DNA of 64,000 nt from CAVVEC01 sp963747105 (GCA_963747105.1 CAVVEC010000016.1:992001-1056000); one strand, 5' to 3'; numbered from the stretch's first letter, positions 44,031 through 54,182 are shown. Notes: generated by a model from the sequence alone, not told the origin. Program-made: numbers and translations.

Positions 44031-45294
44031 GTGGCGATATTCCTGACCGGCTCGACCGGATACATCGGCGCACATGTCGCCGCCAATCTGCTCGAAGAGC
44101 ACGGAGCCTCGCTGAACGTGCTGATCCGGGCGCGGGACGCGCATGAAGCGGAAGTGCGCCTGTGGCGCGCCTTGCAGTTGCACATGGATTTCCCGCGCTT
44201 CTACGAGTATTTGCAGACGCGCGTCCGAATTTTTCGCGGCGATCTGACGGGCCGCAATTCGGTCTGGCGCGCGACGACTATGACCGGCTTGATCCATACC
44301 ACGGATTCGGTGATCCATTGCGCCGCGTCGTTGAACCGCAAGTCGGAGAAGAGCTGCCTGAACGTGAATCTGCGCGGCACGCTGGAAGTGCTGCAACTGG
44401 CCATGCGGGTCGCATCATTATCACGGGATGCGCCGTTTCAGCCACGTCAGCACCGTGGCGGTTGCCGGAAAGCGGCAGAACGAAGTGGTCACCGAAGACA
44501 GGTCGATTGACTGGGAGCGCTCGGACTACGATCCCTATGCGCGCACCAAGAAATTCTGCGAGCACATGATCCGCCAGCTTGCTGCCGGAGGTGCCGATCA
44601 CGATTTTCCGGCCCAGCATCGTGCTGGGCGACAGCCGCCGCGCCGAAACCACGCAGTTCGATATGGTCCGGGCATTCGTGTTTCTGGCCGGATTGCCGGT
44701 GCTGCCGTTCCGGCCGAACGATCAGATCGACATCGTGAACGTGGATTTCGTCGCCGATGCGATCGCCACCCTGCATCAGAAAGAGCAACCCGCAGTACGA
44801 TACCTACCACCTGTCTTCGGGGAGGGAATCGCAGACGTTTCGCGAGTTGACCACGCGCGCTGGCCGCGGCGCAGCAGAAGCGCGGGCCGGTTTTCGTGCC
44901 GTTGCTGGAGCGGCCGTTTTCCGGCGCCGTGAACACGCTAGCGAATCGCAGAACAAGCGTGGCCCATGGCGCATCGCTGATGAAGGTGTTCATGCCGTAT
45001 CTGGTGTGGAACACCGTGTTCGACAACACTCGCGTCACCAGCGAACTGGGCCGCAAGCCGGTGCCATTCTCGCAGTACAGCTTTCCACTGCTGAAGTTCA
45101 GCCGGGAGGCAAACTTCTCCTACCGATATCAGGACTGGCCCGCGCAAAGCCGGAGGTTCCGCCGCATGATGGACTTCCTGCTGGAAGCCTGGGTAAGCGC
45201 TTCGATTGAAAAGTCGAAAGCGGCATGGATGCTGGGCAGAGGCAAACCCTGGCAGCGCGGGAGAGAAGCTCAAGCTGTTGTTTGCCGGATATAA
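44031..45294 (+). CDS. extended SDR / thioester-reductase-like protein, frame-disrupted
   Basis: An NAD(P)-dependent reductase related to the C-terminal reductases of acyl and peptide synthetases. The GTG at 44031 opens MAIFLTGSTGYIGAHVAANL, the Rossmann dinucleotide loop; HCAASLNRKSEKSC and the catalytic YxxxK in YDPYARTKKFCEHMIRQL follow. Later residues include TIFRPSIVLGDSRRAETTQFD and a C-terminal amphipathic section (YPRGWP-like loop in PYLVWNTVFDNTRVTSELGR). Frame changes occur near 44265, 44405, 44590 and 44790. The start overlaps the preceding reading, and it is possible that this domain is fused to the upstream FAR. Reducing an acyl thioester is the likely function. Confidence 0.72.
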
Positions 45295-46583
45295 CGGCAC
45301 CCGCAACATGGGGTCGGACGTGCGCGTGGAGGAGATGCTGCGCCAGATCCGGCACATTCTGGGACGCGGAGAACGTGGATTTCAGCGTGATGTCGCATGA
45401 ACTTCAAGTTCTCGCAGGGATACTTCGAAGATACACGCGCAGGTGCATCTGCCGGATATCTTTCCGCCCTTCCTGTCGGACGAGGTTCCGAAACATCACG
45501 GAGTAGTGGCGTGCGAAGGCTCCATGTTCAAGAGCAAGTTCGCCAATGCCCTCGCCACCATGATGATCGGATCGCTGGGAATCGCGGCGGCGGAGAACAA
45601 GCTGTCGGTCGGCTACGGCGCAGAGGCGGGCCACATGGACCCGCTTCTCCGCAAGATGTGCGCGCCGCTTTTGCCAAAATTCGCTGGTGATCACGCGCAA
45701 CGAGGAATCTCGAACCATTCTTCGTCGAACTGGGCGTGCCGACGGAACTGGGGACCGATACCGCCTGGACGTTCGAACCGCATCCCGCTGAGTACGGACA
45801 GAAAACCCTGCGGGACGGCGGGCTGGGACGGCAGCACGCCGGTGCTGGTGGTTTGTCCGATCAATCCCTTCGAGTGGCCGGTGAAGGCTTCGGTGGCGAA
45901 GTATGCTCTGCATGGTCTTACGGGCGCTTACAAAGACAGTCATTACCGTTCGGTGTATTTCCACAATTCCGGGCCGGCGGCGGATCGCGCGTACCAGCAT
46001 TATCTGACTGCCATCGCCAACGCCGTGGATGCGTTCCGCAAGCAGCGGAAAGTTTTCGTCATTCTGGTCGCCACGGAACGCCTGGATGCGCGTCCGGCGA
46101 ATCGCATTGCGGAGAAACTCGGCGGCGTGCCGGTGCTTACCTCCGAGGAGTACAACATCTACGAACTGGTGAGCGTGCTGCGCGCCTGCCACATGATGGC
46201 ATCGTCGCGCTATCACGGAATCGTGACTTCGATGCCGGCGCTGGTGCCTTCGGCGGGCATCACCATGGACGAACGCATTCGCAACCTGATGCACGAGCGA
46301 GGGCACGCAGGATTTGCTGATGAACGTGGACGATGCCGACCTGGAGCAAAAACTGCTGGCGGCGCTGGAAAAACTGGCGACCGAGGGAGAACGGATTGCC
46401 GACGGGATCGCGCGCACGGTGGTGCGCAATCTGAAAGTCATGGCGCGCATGGGCGTGTACTTTGAGGAGGAAGTGCAACGGCGTTATCCCGAGTTTCCCA
46501 CGCGCAAAGGAGAATGGAGTTGGGAAGATTACTTGCCGCCCATGAGCCCGAGCTTGCACAGTCTGGTCGAAGCGTATGGCTGA
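45278..46583 (+). CDS. polysaccharide pyruvyl transferase-like protein, frame-disrupted
   Basis: About 435 codons from a tentative TTG at 45278 (GGGAGAG 12 nt upstream; start uncertain) to 46583. The N-terminus LLFAGYNGTRNMGSDVRVEE fits polysaccharide pyruvyl transferases (CsaB/PS_pyruv_trans), enzymes that ketalise pyruvate onto sugars with phosphoenolpyruvate. Other family-like parts are VVACEGSMFKSKFANALAT, VLVVCPINPFEWPVKASVAK, RKVFVILVATERLDARPANR and MMASSRYHGIVTSMPALVP with the conserved SxxYHxxI. Frame changes occur near 45360, 45430, 45690 and 46310. In an acyl-lipid gene block it could modify a lipid-linked sugar or head group. Confidence 0.72.
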
Positions 46584-46587
46584 GTCT

Positions 46588-46618
46588 TTCACCACAGAGG
46601 CACAGAGCCACAGAGAAA
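46588..46618. repeat. short repeat of TTCACCACAGAG type
   Basis: TTCACCACAGAGGCACAGAG begins at 46588. The same TTCACCAC(A/G)... start recurs at 49501, where it pairs with GTGGTGAA at 49582. Both sit in gaps of the same gene block. Confidence 0.55.
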
Positions 46619-46630
46619 ACAAACTTCTGC

Positions 46631-48341
46631 ATGAGTTTTGTCTCAGACATTTTTGCGCGGCTGGAGGCGGCCGGTAATACGACCGTTCTTGTGGGAGTTG
46701 CGCGACCAGGAAACAACCAATCGGCTGAGTTGGGGGCTAACCGGCAGCGGACTGCTGAGGCAGATCGCACAGGCGCGGGCGTTTCTGGCCAGCAAGAATC
46801 TGAACAGAGGCGATCGCGTCGCCGTGCTCGCTCACAACAATATCGAGTGGGTGGCCATGGACCTGGCAATCATGGCGGAAGGCCTGATTGTTGTTCCGCT
46901 CTATGCGCGGCAGGCTCCGGCTGAACTAGTCGCAATGATGAAGGATTGCTCCCCGGCTCTGATCTGCTGCGGTGATGCGACACTTGCGCGATGGGATTGT
47001 GCAAAGCTGGCCGGAGGCCCCGCCGCGGGTGTTGTTCGAGGATGTGTTCGACGGTGCGGATTCGAGGGAGGACTCTGGAATCCCCGACTCTTCGACACAG
47101 AACGCGCAGCGGGTGGGGCACCCAACGGATTCAGATCCGGTCACAATCATCTACACGTCGGGCACTTCTGGCGAAGCCAAAGGCGTCGTTTTGACGGCGG
47201 CAACGTTGGTCACATGCTGGGCTGCACTTCAGGTCGACTCGACGCGCTGATGGAGGGCAAGCCGGGCCAGGACCGCGTATTCCACTACTTGCCGTTTTGC
47301 TTTGCTGGTTCGTGGATCATGCTGCTGACCTGTCTATTGCGCGGCAGTTTGCTCACCATGAACTCCGATCTGGGCAAAGCTTGCAAGTGACATGCGGGAC
47401 AGTGCGCCGGACTATTTTCTCAATGTTCCCGCGCTGCTGGAGCGCATGCGCAAAGCGGTGGACGAACAACTGTGGAAGACCGGAGGTTTGCCGCTGGCCA
47501 TCTACAGCCAAGCCAAGAACGCTTTGATGCGCAAGCACGAAGGGCGTGCGAGCTTCTCGGATTCAATTTGGCTTGCGATCGCCCGAGCGATCGTCTTTCC
47601 CGCCATCCGAAAGAAGATGATCGGGTCCAACTTGAAAGCGCTGATCTGTGGTTCTGCTCCGCTGAACGTGGAGACGCAGCTCTACTTTCATGATGCTGGG
47701 CATCCCAGTGCTGCAGGTTTATGGGTTGACCGAGACAACGGCGATCTGCACGATGGATGATCCGCAGCACGTTGAACCGGGCCGCGTGGGGCCGGCGATC
47801 AGCGGCGATTGAAATGAAGCTGGGCGAGAACGACGAAATCATCGTGCGCGGTCCAAATATTTTTCCCGGATACTGGAATCGTCCACAGGAAACCGCCAAG
47901 GCCTTGCGTGACGGCTGGTTTCACACCGGCGATCAAGGTGAGGTCGAACGCGGCAGGGAACTGGCGTATCATCGGCCGCATCAAGAATCTCGATTATCCT
48001 GGGTTCCGGCCACAACGTTGCTCCGGAGCCGATTGAAGACGAAGTGCTGCGGCAACTTGCCGGGAGCGCAACAAGTCGTGCTGGTGGGCAATGGCCGCGG
48101 CTATCTTTCGGCAATCGTGACCGGCAGCGTGACACCCGAGCAACGTGCAGGCGCACGCTGGATGCGGTCAATCGCGGACTTGCCGCATTACAAGCAGATT
48201 CGGGCGTTTCATCTCCGTGATGAGCCGTTTTCGATTGAGAATGGCCTGCTGACGGCGAACGGAAAATTGAAGCGCGACTCGATCGCGTTGCAACTGAAGG
48301 CGGAGATTGAAGACTTGTATCGGGTGAAGCAGGCGGTATAG
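46631..48341 (+). CDS. acyl-CoA/AMP ligase 1 (long-chain type), frame-disrupted
   Basis: A member of the adenylate-forming superfamily that activates a fatty or other carboxylic acid with ATP and transfers it to CoA or an acyl carrier protein. The ATG at 46631 begins MSFVSDIFARLEAAGN. Motifs: VTIIYTSGTSGEAKGVVLT (nucleotide loop), VYGLTETT, DGWFHTGDQGE, and the C-terminal Lys in LLTANGKLKRDSI. Frame changes occur near 46690, 46980, 47120, 47220, 47390, 47695 and 47945. The span of about 570 codons is normal for this family. The enoyl-CoA hydratase and ACP genes follow, so it probably feeds the same acyl substrate into this pathway. Confidence 0.78.
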
Positions 48342-48414
48342 CGCTGGCATCATCATCCTACCGGCGGGCGGGACGACCGCGAACAGCCACCAGATGGCAC
48401 TACACAGGTCGTGC

Positions 48415-49219
48415 ATGAAGGAATTCAAAGGGCAGGCATTATCGTGGGAGCTGAAGGACGGCGTCGTCGAGCTGGCGCTGCACCGCGAGCCCTGCAACGA
48501 AATTGGCTCGCTGGCCTTGGAGGAGCTGGAAAAATTTGTCGTTTGCTTTGGAAAGCTCCCGAAGGTGGCCCATGCCCTCATCATTTACAGCCGACCTGAA
48601 GTCTGGCTTTTGCGCCGGAGCAGATCTGCGCGAGCTGTATCGTCGGTCGCAGGAGCTGGAGCGCGCCGAGGCACTCGCCGGTGTGCGCAATTTTCTGGAG
48701 CGCATTCACAGGGTGATGAACGCGATCGATGCTGCGCCGCTTACCACCATCGCCGCCGTCCACGGCGTTACATTTGGCGGAGGATTGGAGCTGGCGCTGG
48801 TCTGTGACTTGATCATCGCGGACAAGATGGCGCGCTTTTGTTTTCCCGAACTGCGGCTGGGGTTGATTCCGGGATTCGGCGGAATTCCGCGGCTGAAGCG
48901 GGATCTGGGAAATGCCGTGGTGCGTGATCTTTTGCTTACCGGCCGCAGCTTCAATGCCACTAAGGCGCAGCAAGCGGGATTGGTCAGTCAGGTGGTGGCG
49001 GAGGGCGAGGCGCTGAGAGTGGCGCGTGCGACCGCCGCGCAGGTCGGCAAGTTTGACCGCCGCACCGCGATTGCGGCCAAGAGGTTTATCAAGCCGATTC
49101 CGTATGAGGAGCTGCGGCGGGAGATTGATATTTTTTGCGAACTGTTTACGCAACCGGCCGTCGAAGCTGGCCTGCGCAAGTTCGTGGAGAGCACGGATGC
49201 GCAGCCGTACTTGCCGTGA
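48415..49219 (+). CDS. enoyl-CoA hydratase/isomerase, one frameshift
   Basis: A crotonase-fold protein of about 268 residues from the ATG at 48415 (MKEFKGQALSWELKDGVVE). The oxyanion-hole part reads GFCAGADLRELYRRSQELE and the second HGVTFGGGLELALVCDLIIA; FPELRLGLIPGFGGIPRLKR is also family-typical. The frame changes near 48590. Crotonases hydrate, isomerise or dehydrate enoyl thioesters, in beta-oxidation or in biosynthesis. Positioned between the ligases and ACP, it could act in synthesis of a modified chain. The exact reaction cannot be told from sequence. Confidence 0.82.
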
Positions 49220-49255
49220 TTGAATTGTCGCGTCAAAGCGAGGCACGATGAATCT

Positions 49256-49499
49256 ATGCCGACCTCTGATCAGACGCTGAACGAAATCCTCAACCTCGCC
49301 GCGACCCACTTCAAGGTGCCGCGGGAAAAACTCACTCCCGACGATGATTTTTTCAAGACGCTGGGCATTGACAGCCTGCAGGCGCTCGATCTGCTGACCG
49401 AAACTGGAGAATCATTTCCGCGTCGAGCTGCCGGATTACGAACTGCAGGGCGTCTCGGATTTCCGGACGCTGGCGAGCCGAATTCAATCGCGGCTGTGA
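49256..49499 (+). CDS. stand-alone acyl carrier protein, one frameshift
   Basis: An 80-residue carrier protein with the phosphopantetheine-attachment Ser in LGIDSLQALDLLTE. The start is ATG 49256 (MPTSDQTLNEILNLAATHF). The frame changes near 49405, and the restored frame runs LENHFRVELPDYELQGVSDF and ends at TGA 49497-49499. The acidic helix II around the Ser is typical. It sits between an enoyl-CoA hydratase and an AMP ligase, so it probably carries the activated acyl chain of this block; it is separate from the general fatty-acid ACP. Confidence 0.85.
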
Positions 49500-49500
49500 C

Positions 49501-49589
49501 TTCACCACGGGCACATGGAGACACGGAGACACCGAAAAATTCTATGGCTGAATATTCAACTTGCTCTGGGTCTCGGTTTCTGTGGTGAA
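49501..49589. repeat. inverted repeat bounded by TTCACCAC / GTGGTGAA
   Basis: TTCACCAC (49501-49508) and GTGGTGAA (49582-49589) bound an 89-nt element between the acp and second ligase genes. The left half, ACCACGGGCACATGGAGACA, resembles the 46588 copy. Confidence 0.6.
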
Positions 49590-49600
49590 TAAATACTCAC

Positions 49601-51306
49601 ATGCTCAATCTCGACCAATACAACTCTCTGGGCGCTGCTCTGCGGGATGCGCTGGACCGCTGGCCGAATGAAATTTGCCTGATCGAGTCGGATCGCGACC
49701 GGGAGAAGACGCGCCTCACCTATTCCGATTTCAAGGATATTGCTTTGCCTTTGGCGCGTGCTCTGCAGGACGCGGAACTTCGCCCCGGCGATCGCGCCGC
49801 CATCATCATGACCAATCAGTCAAAGTGGCTGATTTCCGCGTATGCCGTTTTCTATGGCGGCGGAGTTCTGGTCCCGCTCGATTACAAGCTGACGGCGGCT
49901 GAACAGTTGCAGCTGCTGGCGCATTGCCAAGCCAAGTTCCTCATTGTTGAGTACTATCTCTGGCGCGCGCATTACCCAATCGCCGGAGTTCAAGAATCAC
50001 AAGCTCAAGACCGTGCTGGTGACGGAGGCGCCTTTAGGAGGCGAACTTGCCGGCGCCTTTCGCTGGGAGGAATTTCGCCGCAAAGGCGATCCCGTATTTG
50101 TTCCGCGGCAGCGCGAGGACATGGCCTGCATTGTCTATTCCTCGGGCACGGGAGGCCGGCCCAAGGGATGTGTGCTCACCCACGAAAACTACCTGGAGCA
50201 GTGCAAATCGCTGACCGCCTGGTATCCGTTCTGGCCGGGCGTGCGTTATCTGAGCATTCTGCCCACGAATCACGCCATAGATTTCATGGTCGGTTTCATC
50301 GGCCCTTTTGTGTGCGGCGCTTGCGTGGTGCATCTGCGCACACTGCGGCCGGAGTTCGTGCGCGATGCTTTCGTTCGCTACAAGATCACCTACGTCAGCT
50401 CTGGTTCCCATGATGCTGAAGAATCTGGAACGCGGCTTGCGCGCCAAGTTTGATGAATTGCCCGCCGCCAAACGCTTTTTTCTGAACCGCGTGATCGCCG
50501 TGAACAAGCGGCTCACCAAGGAGCGTCCGAGGGTGAAGCTCAGCCGCACGCTGCTGCCCCAGGTCCACAAAGCCTTTGGTGGAGGGCTTCGCGCCCTCAT
50601 CACCGGCGGCGCATTTATGGAACCTTCCACCCTGCAGTTTTTCTACGATCTGGGCATTCCGGTCGCCAACGGATACGGCCTCACCGAGGCAGGCACCGCG
50701 CTTACCCTCAACGACCTGAAACCCTTTCGCGCCGACACCGTCGGCAAGCCGCTGCCCGGGGTCGAACTGCGGATTTTCAATCCGGATGCCGAGGGCATTG
50801 GCGAAGTCGTGGCGCGCAGCAAGACCGTCATGTCGCACTACTTGGACGATCCTGAATTGACCGCCCAAACGATCGTAGACGGCTGGCTGCTCACCGGTGA
50901 TCTGGGGCGGATTGACGGCCAGGGGCACCTGCAACTTTTCGGCCGCAAGAAGAACATGATCGTCACCGAAGGCGGCAAGAATATTTATCCCGAGGACATT
51001 GAGAACGTCTTCGATGGCTTGCCGGTGAAGGAGTACTGCGTCTTCGCCGCCAATTACGTTTGGCCGGCGAAGAGTCTGGGGAAGGAAACGCTCGTTCTGG
51101 TCCTGCGGCTGGAACAAAACCAGGAGTTCAACGATGCTCTGAAGGAAGAAATCATCGCCCGCAACCGCCGTCTGCCGGATTTCAAGCGCGTCGGCGGATA
51201 CGTGTTGTGGAACCAGGATTTTCCCCGCACTGCCTCGATGAAAATCAAACGCGCGGATCTGGCCGAAGAGATCGGCGAAAACGCTCGACCGCGCAGCCGT
51301 GGTTGA
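49601..51306 (+). CDS. acyl-CoA/AMP ligase 2, two frameshifts
   Basis: Adenylate-forming enzyme of about 568 codons starting at ATG 49601 (MLNLDQYNSLGAALRDALDR). Motifs: ACIVYSSGTGGRPKGCVLTH (nucleotide loop), VANGYGLTEAGTALTL, DGWLLTGDLGRIDGQG, GRKKNMIVTEGGKNIYPEDI and the catalytic Lys in RTASMKIKRADLAEEI. The frame changes near 49975 and 50400. Two different AMP ligases with a separate ACP suggest one loads CoA and one loads the ACP, or they activate two different acids. It stops 3 nt before the kinase GTG at 51310. Confidence 0.85.
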
Positions 51307-51309
51307 GCT

Positions 51310-52214
51310 GTGAACGCGGCATTTCTGGCAGTCGTGAATCCGGCCGCGGGCGGCGGCCGTTGCCGCAAGTTGGTGGGGCCCGCGCTGGATCGTTTGCGAG
51401 CGGGCGGAATCAGGGTGGAAGTAGTCGAAACCACCGCCCCGGTCAGGGAGCGTTGCTTGCGCGGGATGCCTATGCTCCGCGGTTAGCGCAAGTTCATTGC
51501 TGTCGGCGGCGATGGCACTTCTTACGAAATGGTCAACGGGCTTTTTCCTCGCGCAGAATCTGGCACCGCTCCACTGCTGGCATTTCTTCCGCTCGGAACC
51601 GGCAATTCATTCCTGCGCGAATTCACCGATCGCGGCGCGGAGCATGCGATCGAAGCTTTGCTCGCCCGGCCGCTCCGCAGCCCTGCGATGTGCTTGCGAC
51701 TGCAGCACACGCAGGGCGTCATCCATTACATCAATCTGCTGGCCATGGGTTTCGCCGCGGATGTGGCCACCTTGCGGGCACGCCGTTTCAGCGCCTGGGG
51801 AGAACTCGGATATCAATCATCCATTCTTATTTCGCTGGCCCGGTTGCGTCGCCGGCCTTTCCCGCTACAGGTCGACGGCGAAGGGAAAATCGATCGTCGT
51901 CCCTGCCTGTTCCTCACTTTCAGCAACAGCAAGTTCACCGGCGGAACGATGATGATCGCGCCCAAGGCCGAGGTCAGTGATGGCCTGATCGAATATGTGC
52001 GCTGGGGCCCGATCGGGCGAATCGGGCTGATCCGCAATTTGCCGACACTCTACGACGGCACGCACATTCATCATCCCCTGGCGGAACGGCGGGCGCCAAG
52101 CGAATTGATTTTCACCTCGATGCTCCGGTTGACCTCATGGTGGACGGCGAGGTGCTGACACTGCAATGCCAGACACTCGATGTTCTGCCCTCGGCTCTGA
52201 ACGTCGTGGTATAA
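51310..52214 (+). CDS. diacylglycerol/sphingoid (LCB5-type) lipid kinase, frame-disrupted
   Basis: A lipid kinase of the YegS/DagK family that phosphorylates a lipid hydroxyl. GTG 51310 starts VVNPAAGGGRCRKLV; the catalytic loop is KFIAVGGDGTSYEMVNGLFP and the next motif FLPLGTGNSFLREFTDRG. The frame breaks near 51425-51490 (two changes) and 52110; the C-terminus then reads DFHLDAPVDLMVDGEVLTL and ends at TAA 52212-52214. Lying directly after a ligase/ACP/reductase block, it may phosphorylate the lipid product or its diol. Confidence 0.82.
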
Positions 52215-52226
52215 GAATTCATACCC

Positions 52227-52650
52227 ATGTCGCAAGAGCGAGAGAACGACAACATGCGCGGGAACGGCAAGGATCGCCGAAGTCACGCAAAATTATCATT
52301 ATCGCGGTGCTGATCGTAGTGGCATTTGCCGCTTGTGGTTTACTTCCTGAGAAGGAACCATGCCAGGCCGGCTCGATGCTTTTGCCCAGTGCCTGACCGC
52401 CAAGCAAGCCAAAATGTACGGAGCCTACTGGTGCCCGCATTGCGACGAACAGAAAGAAATGTTTGGCTCCTCCTTCCAGTATGCTCCTTACGTCGAATGC
52501 GGAATCAAGGGTTCGCACGCCCTGGAACCGGCTTGCACTCAGACCGGCATCAAGCGCTTTCCGACGTGGATTTTTGCCGACGGTACGCGGGTGGAGGGCA
52601 AGCAAGAATTGACGTTCTTGAGTGACAAGACGGGATGCGTCTTGCCATGA
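52227..52650 (+). CDS. membrane-anchored thioredoxin-like protein, frame-disrupted
   Basis: A protein of about 140 residues with an N-terminal anchor (RKIIIIAVLIVVAFAACG) and a thioredoxin-fold domain: MYGAYWCPHCDEQKEMFG with the CPHC active site, GIKRFPTWIFADGTRVEGKQ (cis-Pro region). The ATG at 52227 is preferred; the frame changes near 52250-52350. The WCPHC motif is DsbA-like and suggests a disulfide exchange role. It overlaps the VKOR gene by 4 nt (ATGA), so the two are co-translated. Its substrate is probably the VKOR partner. Confidence 0.75.
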
Positions 52651-53084
52651 CGCCTGCGGCTCGGCGGATTCGTCTGGCGATTGCCTTGCTGGCGCTAGGT
52701 GGCGTAGCGATCTCTTCGGTTTCCCTCCATCACCACTACGGCACCTCGCCGACGTCGTACTGCGATTTCGGCGCCAACTTCAACTGCGACATTGTGAATC
52801 GCAGCACTTACTCGACCGTGCTCGGTATCCCGGACGCGCTGATCGGCATTCTGGGATACGCCACGCTGCTGGCCCTGGCCACCCTTTATCGGACGAAAAC
52901 AGAAACCCACGCTATGCTGTTCGTTGCTTCCGTGGCTGGACTCGGCTTCGCGCTCTATCTCACATACATCGAGGCCTTTGTGCTGGCGACGTGGTGCATA
53001 TTGTGCCTTTCGTCGCTGACGCTGATTCTTGTGATTACAGTGCTGTCGGCATTCCTGTTTGCTAAATCCAGACGTGGCGCGTGA
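52647..53084 (+). CDS. vitamin K epoxide reductase (VKOR)-family membrane protein
   Basis: A 145-residue four-helix membrane protein. The ATG at 52647 overlaps the preceding stop (ATGA). The N-terminal helix is IALLALGGVAISSV; the loop carries SYCDFGANFNC (two Cys of the VKOR family) and a later helix ends in the quinone-linked pair WCILCLSS. Bacterial VKORs re-oxidise DsbA-like thioredoxins and pass electrons to quinones, so this pair is likely a DsbA/DsbB-like oxidative folding system. It closes the lipid block, which may be a coincidence of order. Confidence 0.85.
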   Translation: MTPAARRIRLAIALLALGGVAISSVSLHHHYGTSPTSYCDFGANFNCDIVNRSTYSTVLGIPDALIGILGYATLLALATLYRTKTETHAMLFVASVAGLGFALYLTYIEAFVLATWCILCLSSLTLILVITVLSAFLFAKSRRGA

Positions 53085-53136
53085 CACCAGACACGAAAAT
53101 GTACAGAACGGCGTTGTCGAAAAACCTCTCCTTGTG

Positions 53137-53260
53137 GTCATCCCAAGCGTTTTCGCCGCGGCCCTCGTGGCCGAGCCCCGAGGGAAGGCGAGGGATCTGT
53201 AGTCTTCCATGATTGGAGGAGAACTGCAGATTCCTCGTCGCTCACGCTCCTGGGAATGAC
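53137..53260. repeat. dispersed palindromic repeat, copy 2
   Basis: From GTCATCCCAAGCG (53137) to CTGGGAATGAC (53260), containing AACTGCAGATTCCTCG (53222-53237), identical to the core of copy 1 at 5241-5256. A TCATCC/GGGATGA-type arm pair brackets it. Confidence 0.8.
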
Positions 53261-54182
53261 AATACTCGGATTATGGAAGAGCTCACTCAAGAACGGGCAG
53301 GGCCGGAAGGGAACCGGCGCCCAGGCCGCACCGAACTCTTCCATCACGGGTGACCTGCGGCTGCACGAATTTCACAGCCGGATATTTCGCAATACGCGGA
53401 TGTTGCGCGTCTGGCTGCCGCCGCGTTACGATGCGCCCGAAAATGATGCTCGGCGCTACCCCGTGTTCTATCTCAATGACGGCCAGAACCTGTTCGACCG
53501 GGCGACCGCATTCGCCGGCGTCGAATGGGGAGTGGACGAAACTGCCGATCGTCTGATCCGGCAAGAAATAATTCCGCCCATGATCATCGTGGGCATTGAC
53601 AACACCCAGAATGACCGCATCAAGGAATATCTTCCATACCGTTCGTTCAGTCCCCCAGTGCTTCGCCCGCTGGGAAAGTATTATCCCGACTTCCTGACGA
53701 GCGAGGTCATGCCATTTGCCAGTGAACGATACCGCATCACTGAGGGGCCTGAAAATACGGGACTGGGTGGATCGTCTCTAGGCGCGCTGATTTCCTTGTA
53801 CACGGTCATTGACCGCCCCGGAGTATTTGGCCGATTGCTCATGGAAAGCCCGTCTCTGTTTATTTCCAATCGCCGAATCTTGAGACCGAGCCGCTATTTT
53901 CGGCGGTGGCCTGCTAGGGTCTTTCTGGCTATCGGGACCAGAGAGGCAGGCCGTGAGGACAAGGATGAGCAGGTCGTGGAAGACGTGCGCGAACTCGAGC
54001 ACATTCTGCGCCGTGCCGGATTGGATGAGAGTCGTTTAAGGGTGAAAATCGACGATGGCGCGGGGCACAACGAAGGGGAGTGGGGAAAACGGTTTCCGGA
54101 AGCCCTGAGCTTCCTGTTCGGGAAGCAAGGGGAAAGACAAAGCGGCCCAGTACCGGACTGGTCGGACGAAAGCTTGCGGTGA
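53256..54182 (+). CDS. esterase-D/enterochelin-esterase-like alpha/beta hydrolase
   Basis: A protein of about 308 residues. The start is uncertain: ATG 53256 overlaps the repeat by a few bases. Family features are FHSRIFRNTRMLRVWLPPRY, YPVFYLNDGQNLFDRAT (oxyanion-like), IIVGIDNTQNDRIKEY, and a nucleophile elbow GLGGSSLGALISLY with the catalytic Ser; the His of the triad is probably in the GAGHNEGEWGKRFP segment. The enzyme hydrolyses acyl or siderophore esters or acts on tannins-like substrates; the family also contains mycolyl-like esterases. No signal peptide seen. Confidence 0.78.
   Translation: MTILGLWKSSLKNGQGRKGTGAQAAPNSSITGDLRLHEFHSRIFRNTRMLRVWLPPRYDAPENDARRYPVFYLNDGQNLFDRATAFAGVEWGVDETADRLIRQEIIPPMIIVGIDNTQNDRIKEYLPYRSFSPPVLRPLGKYYPDFLTSEVMPFASERYRITEGPENTGLGGSSLGALISLYTVIDRPGVFGRLLMESPSLFISNRRILRPSRYFRRWPARVFLAIGTREAGREDKDEQVVEDVRELEHILRRAGLDESRLRVKIDDGAGHNEGEWGKRFPEALSFLFGKQGERQSGPVPDWSDESLR

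Noticed and set aside
41675..49499. Programmed frameshifting in the lipid block
   Set aside because: The breaks are many, irregular and lack slippery sites or consistent stimulatory structures.
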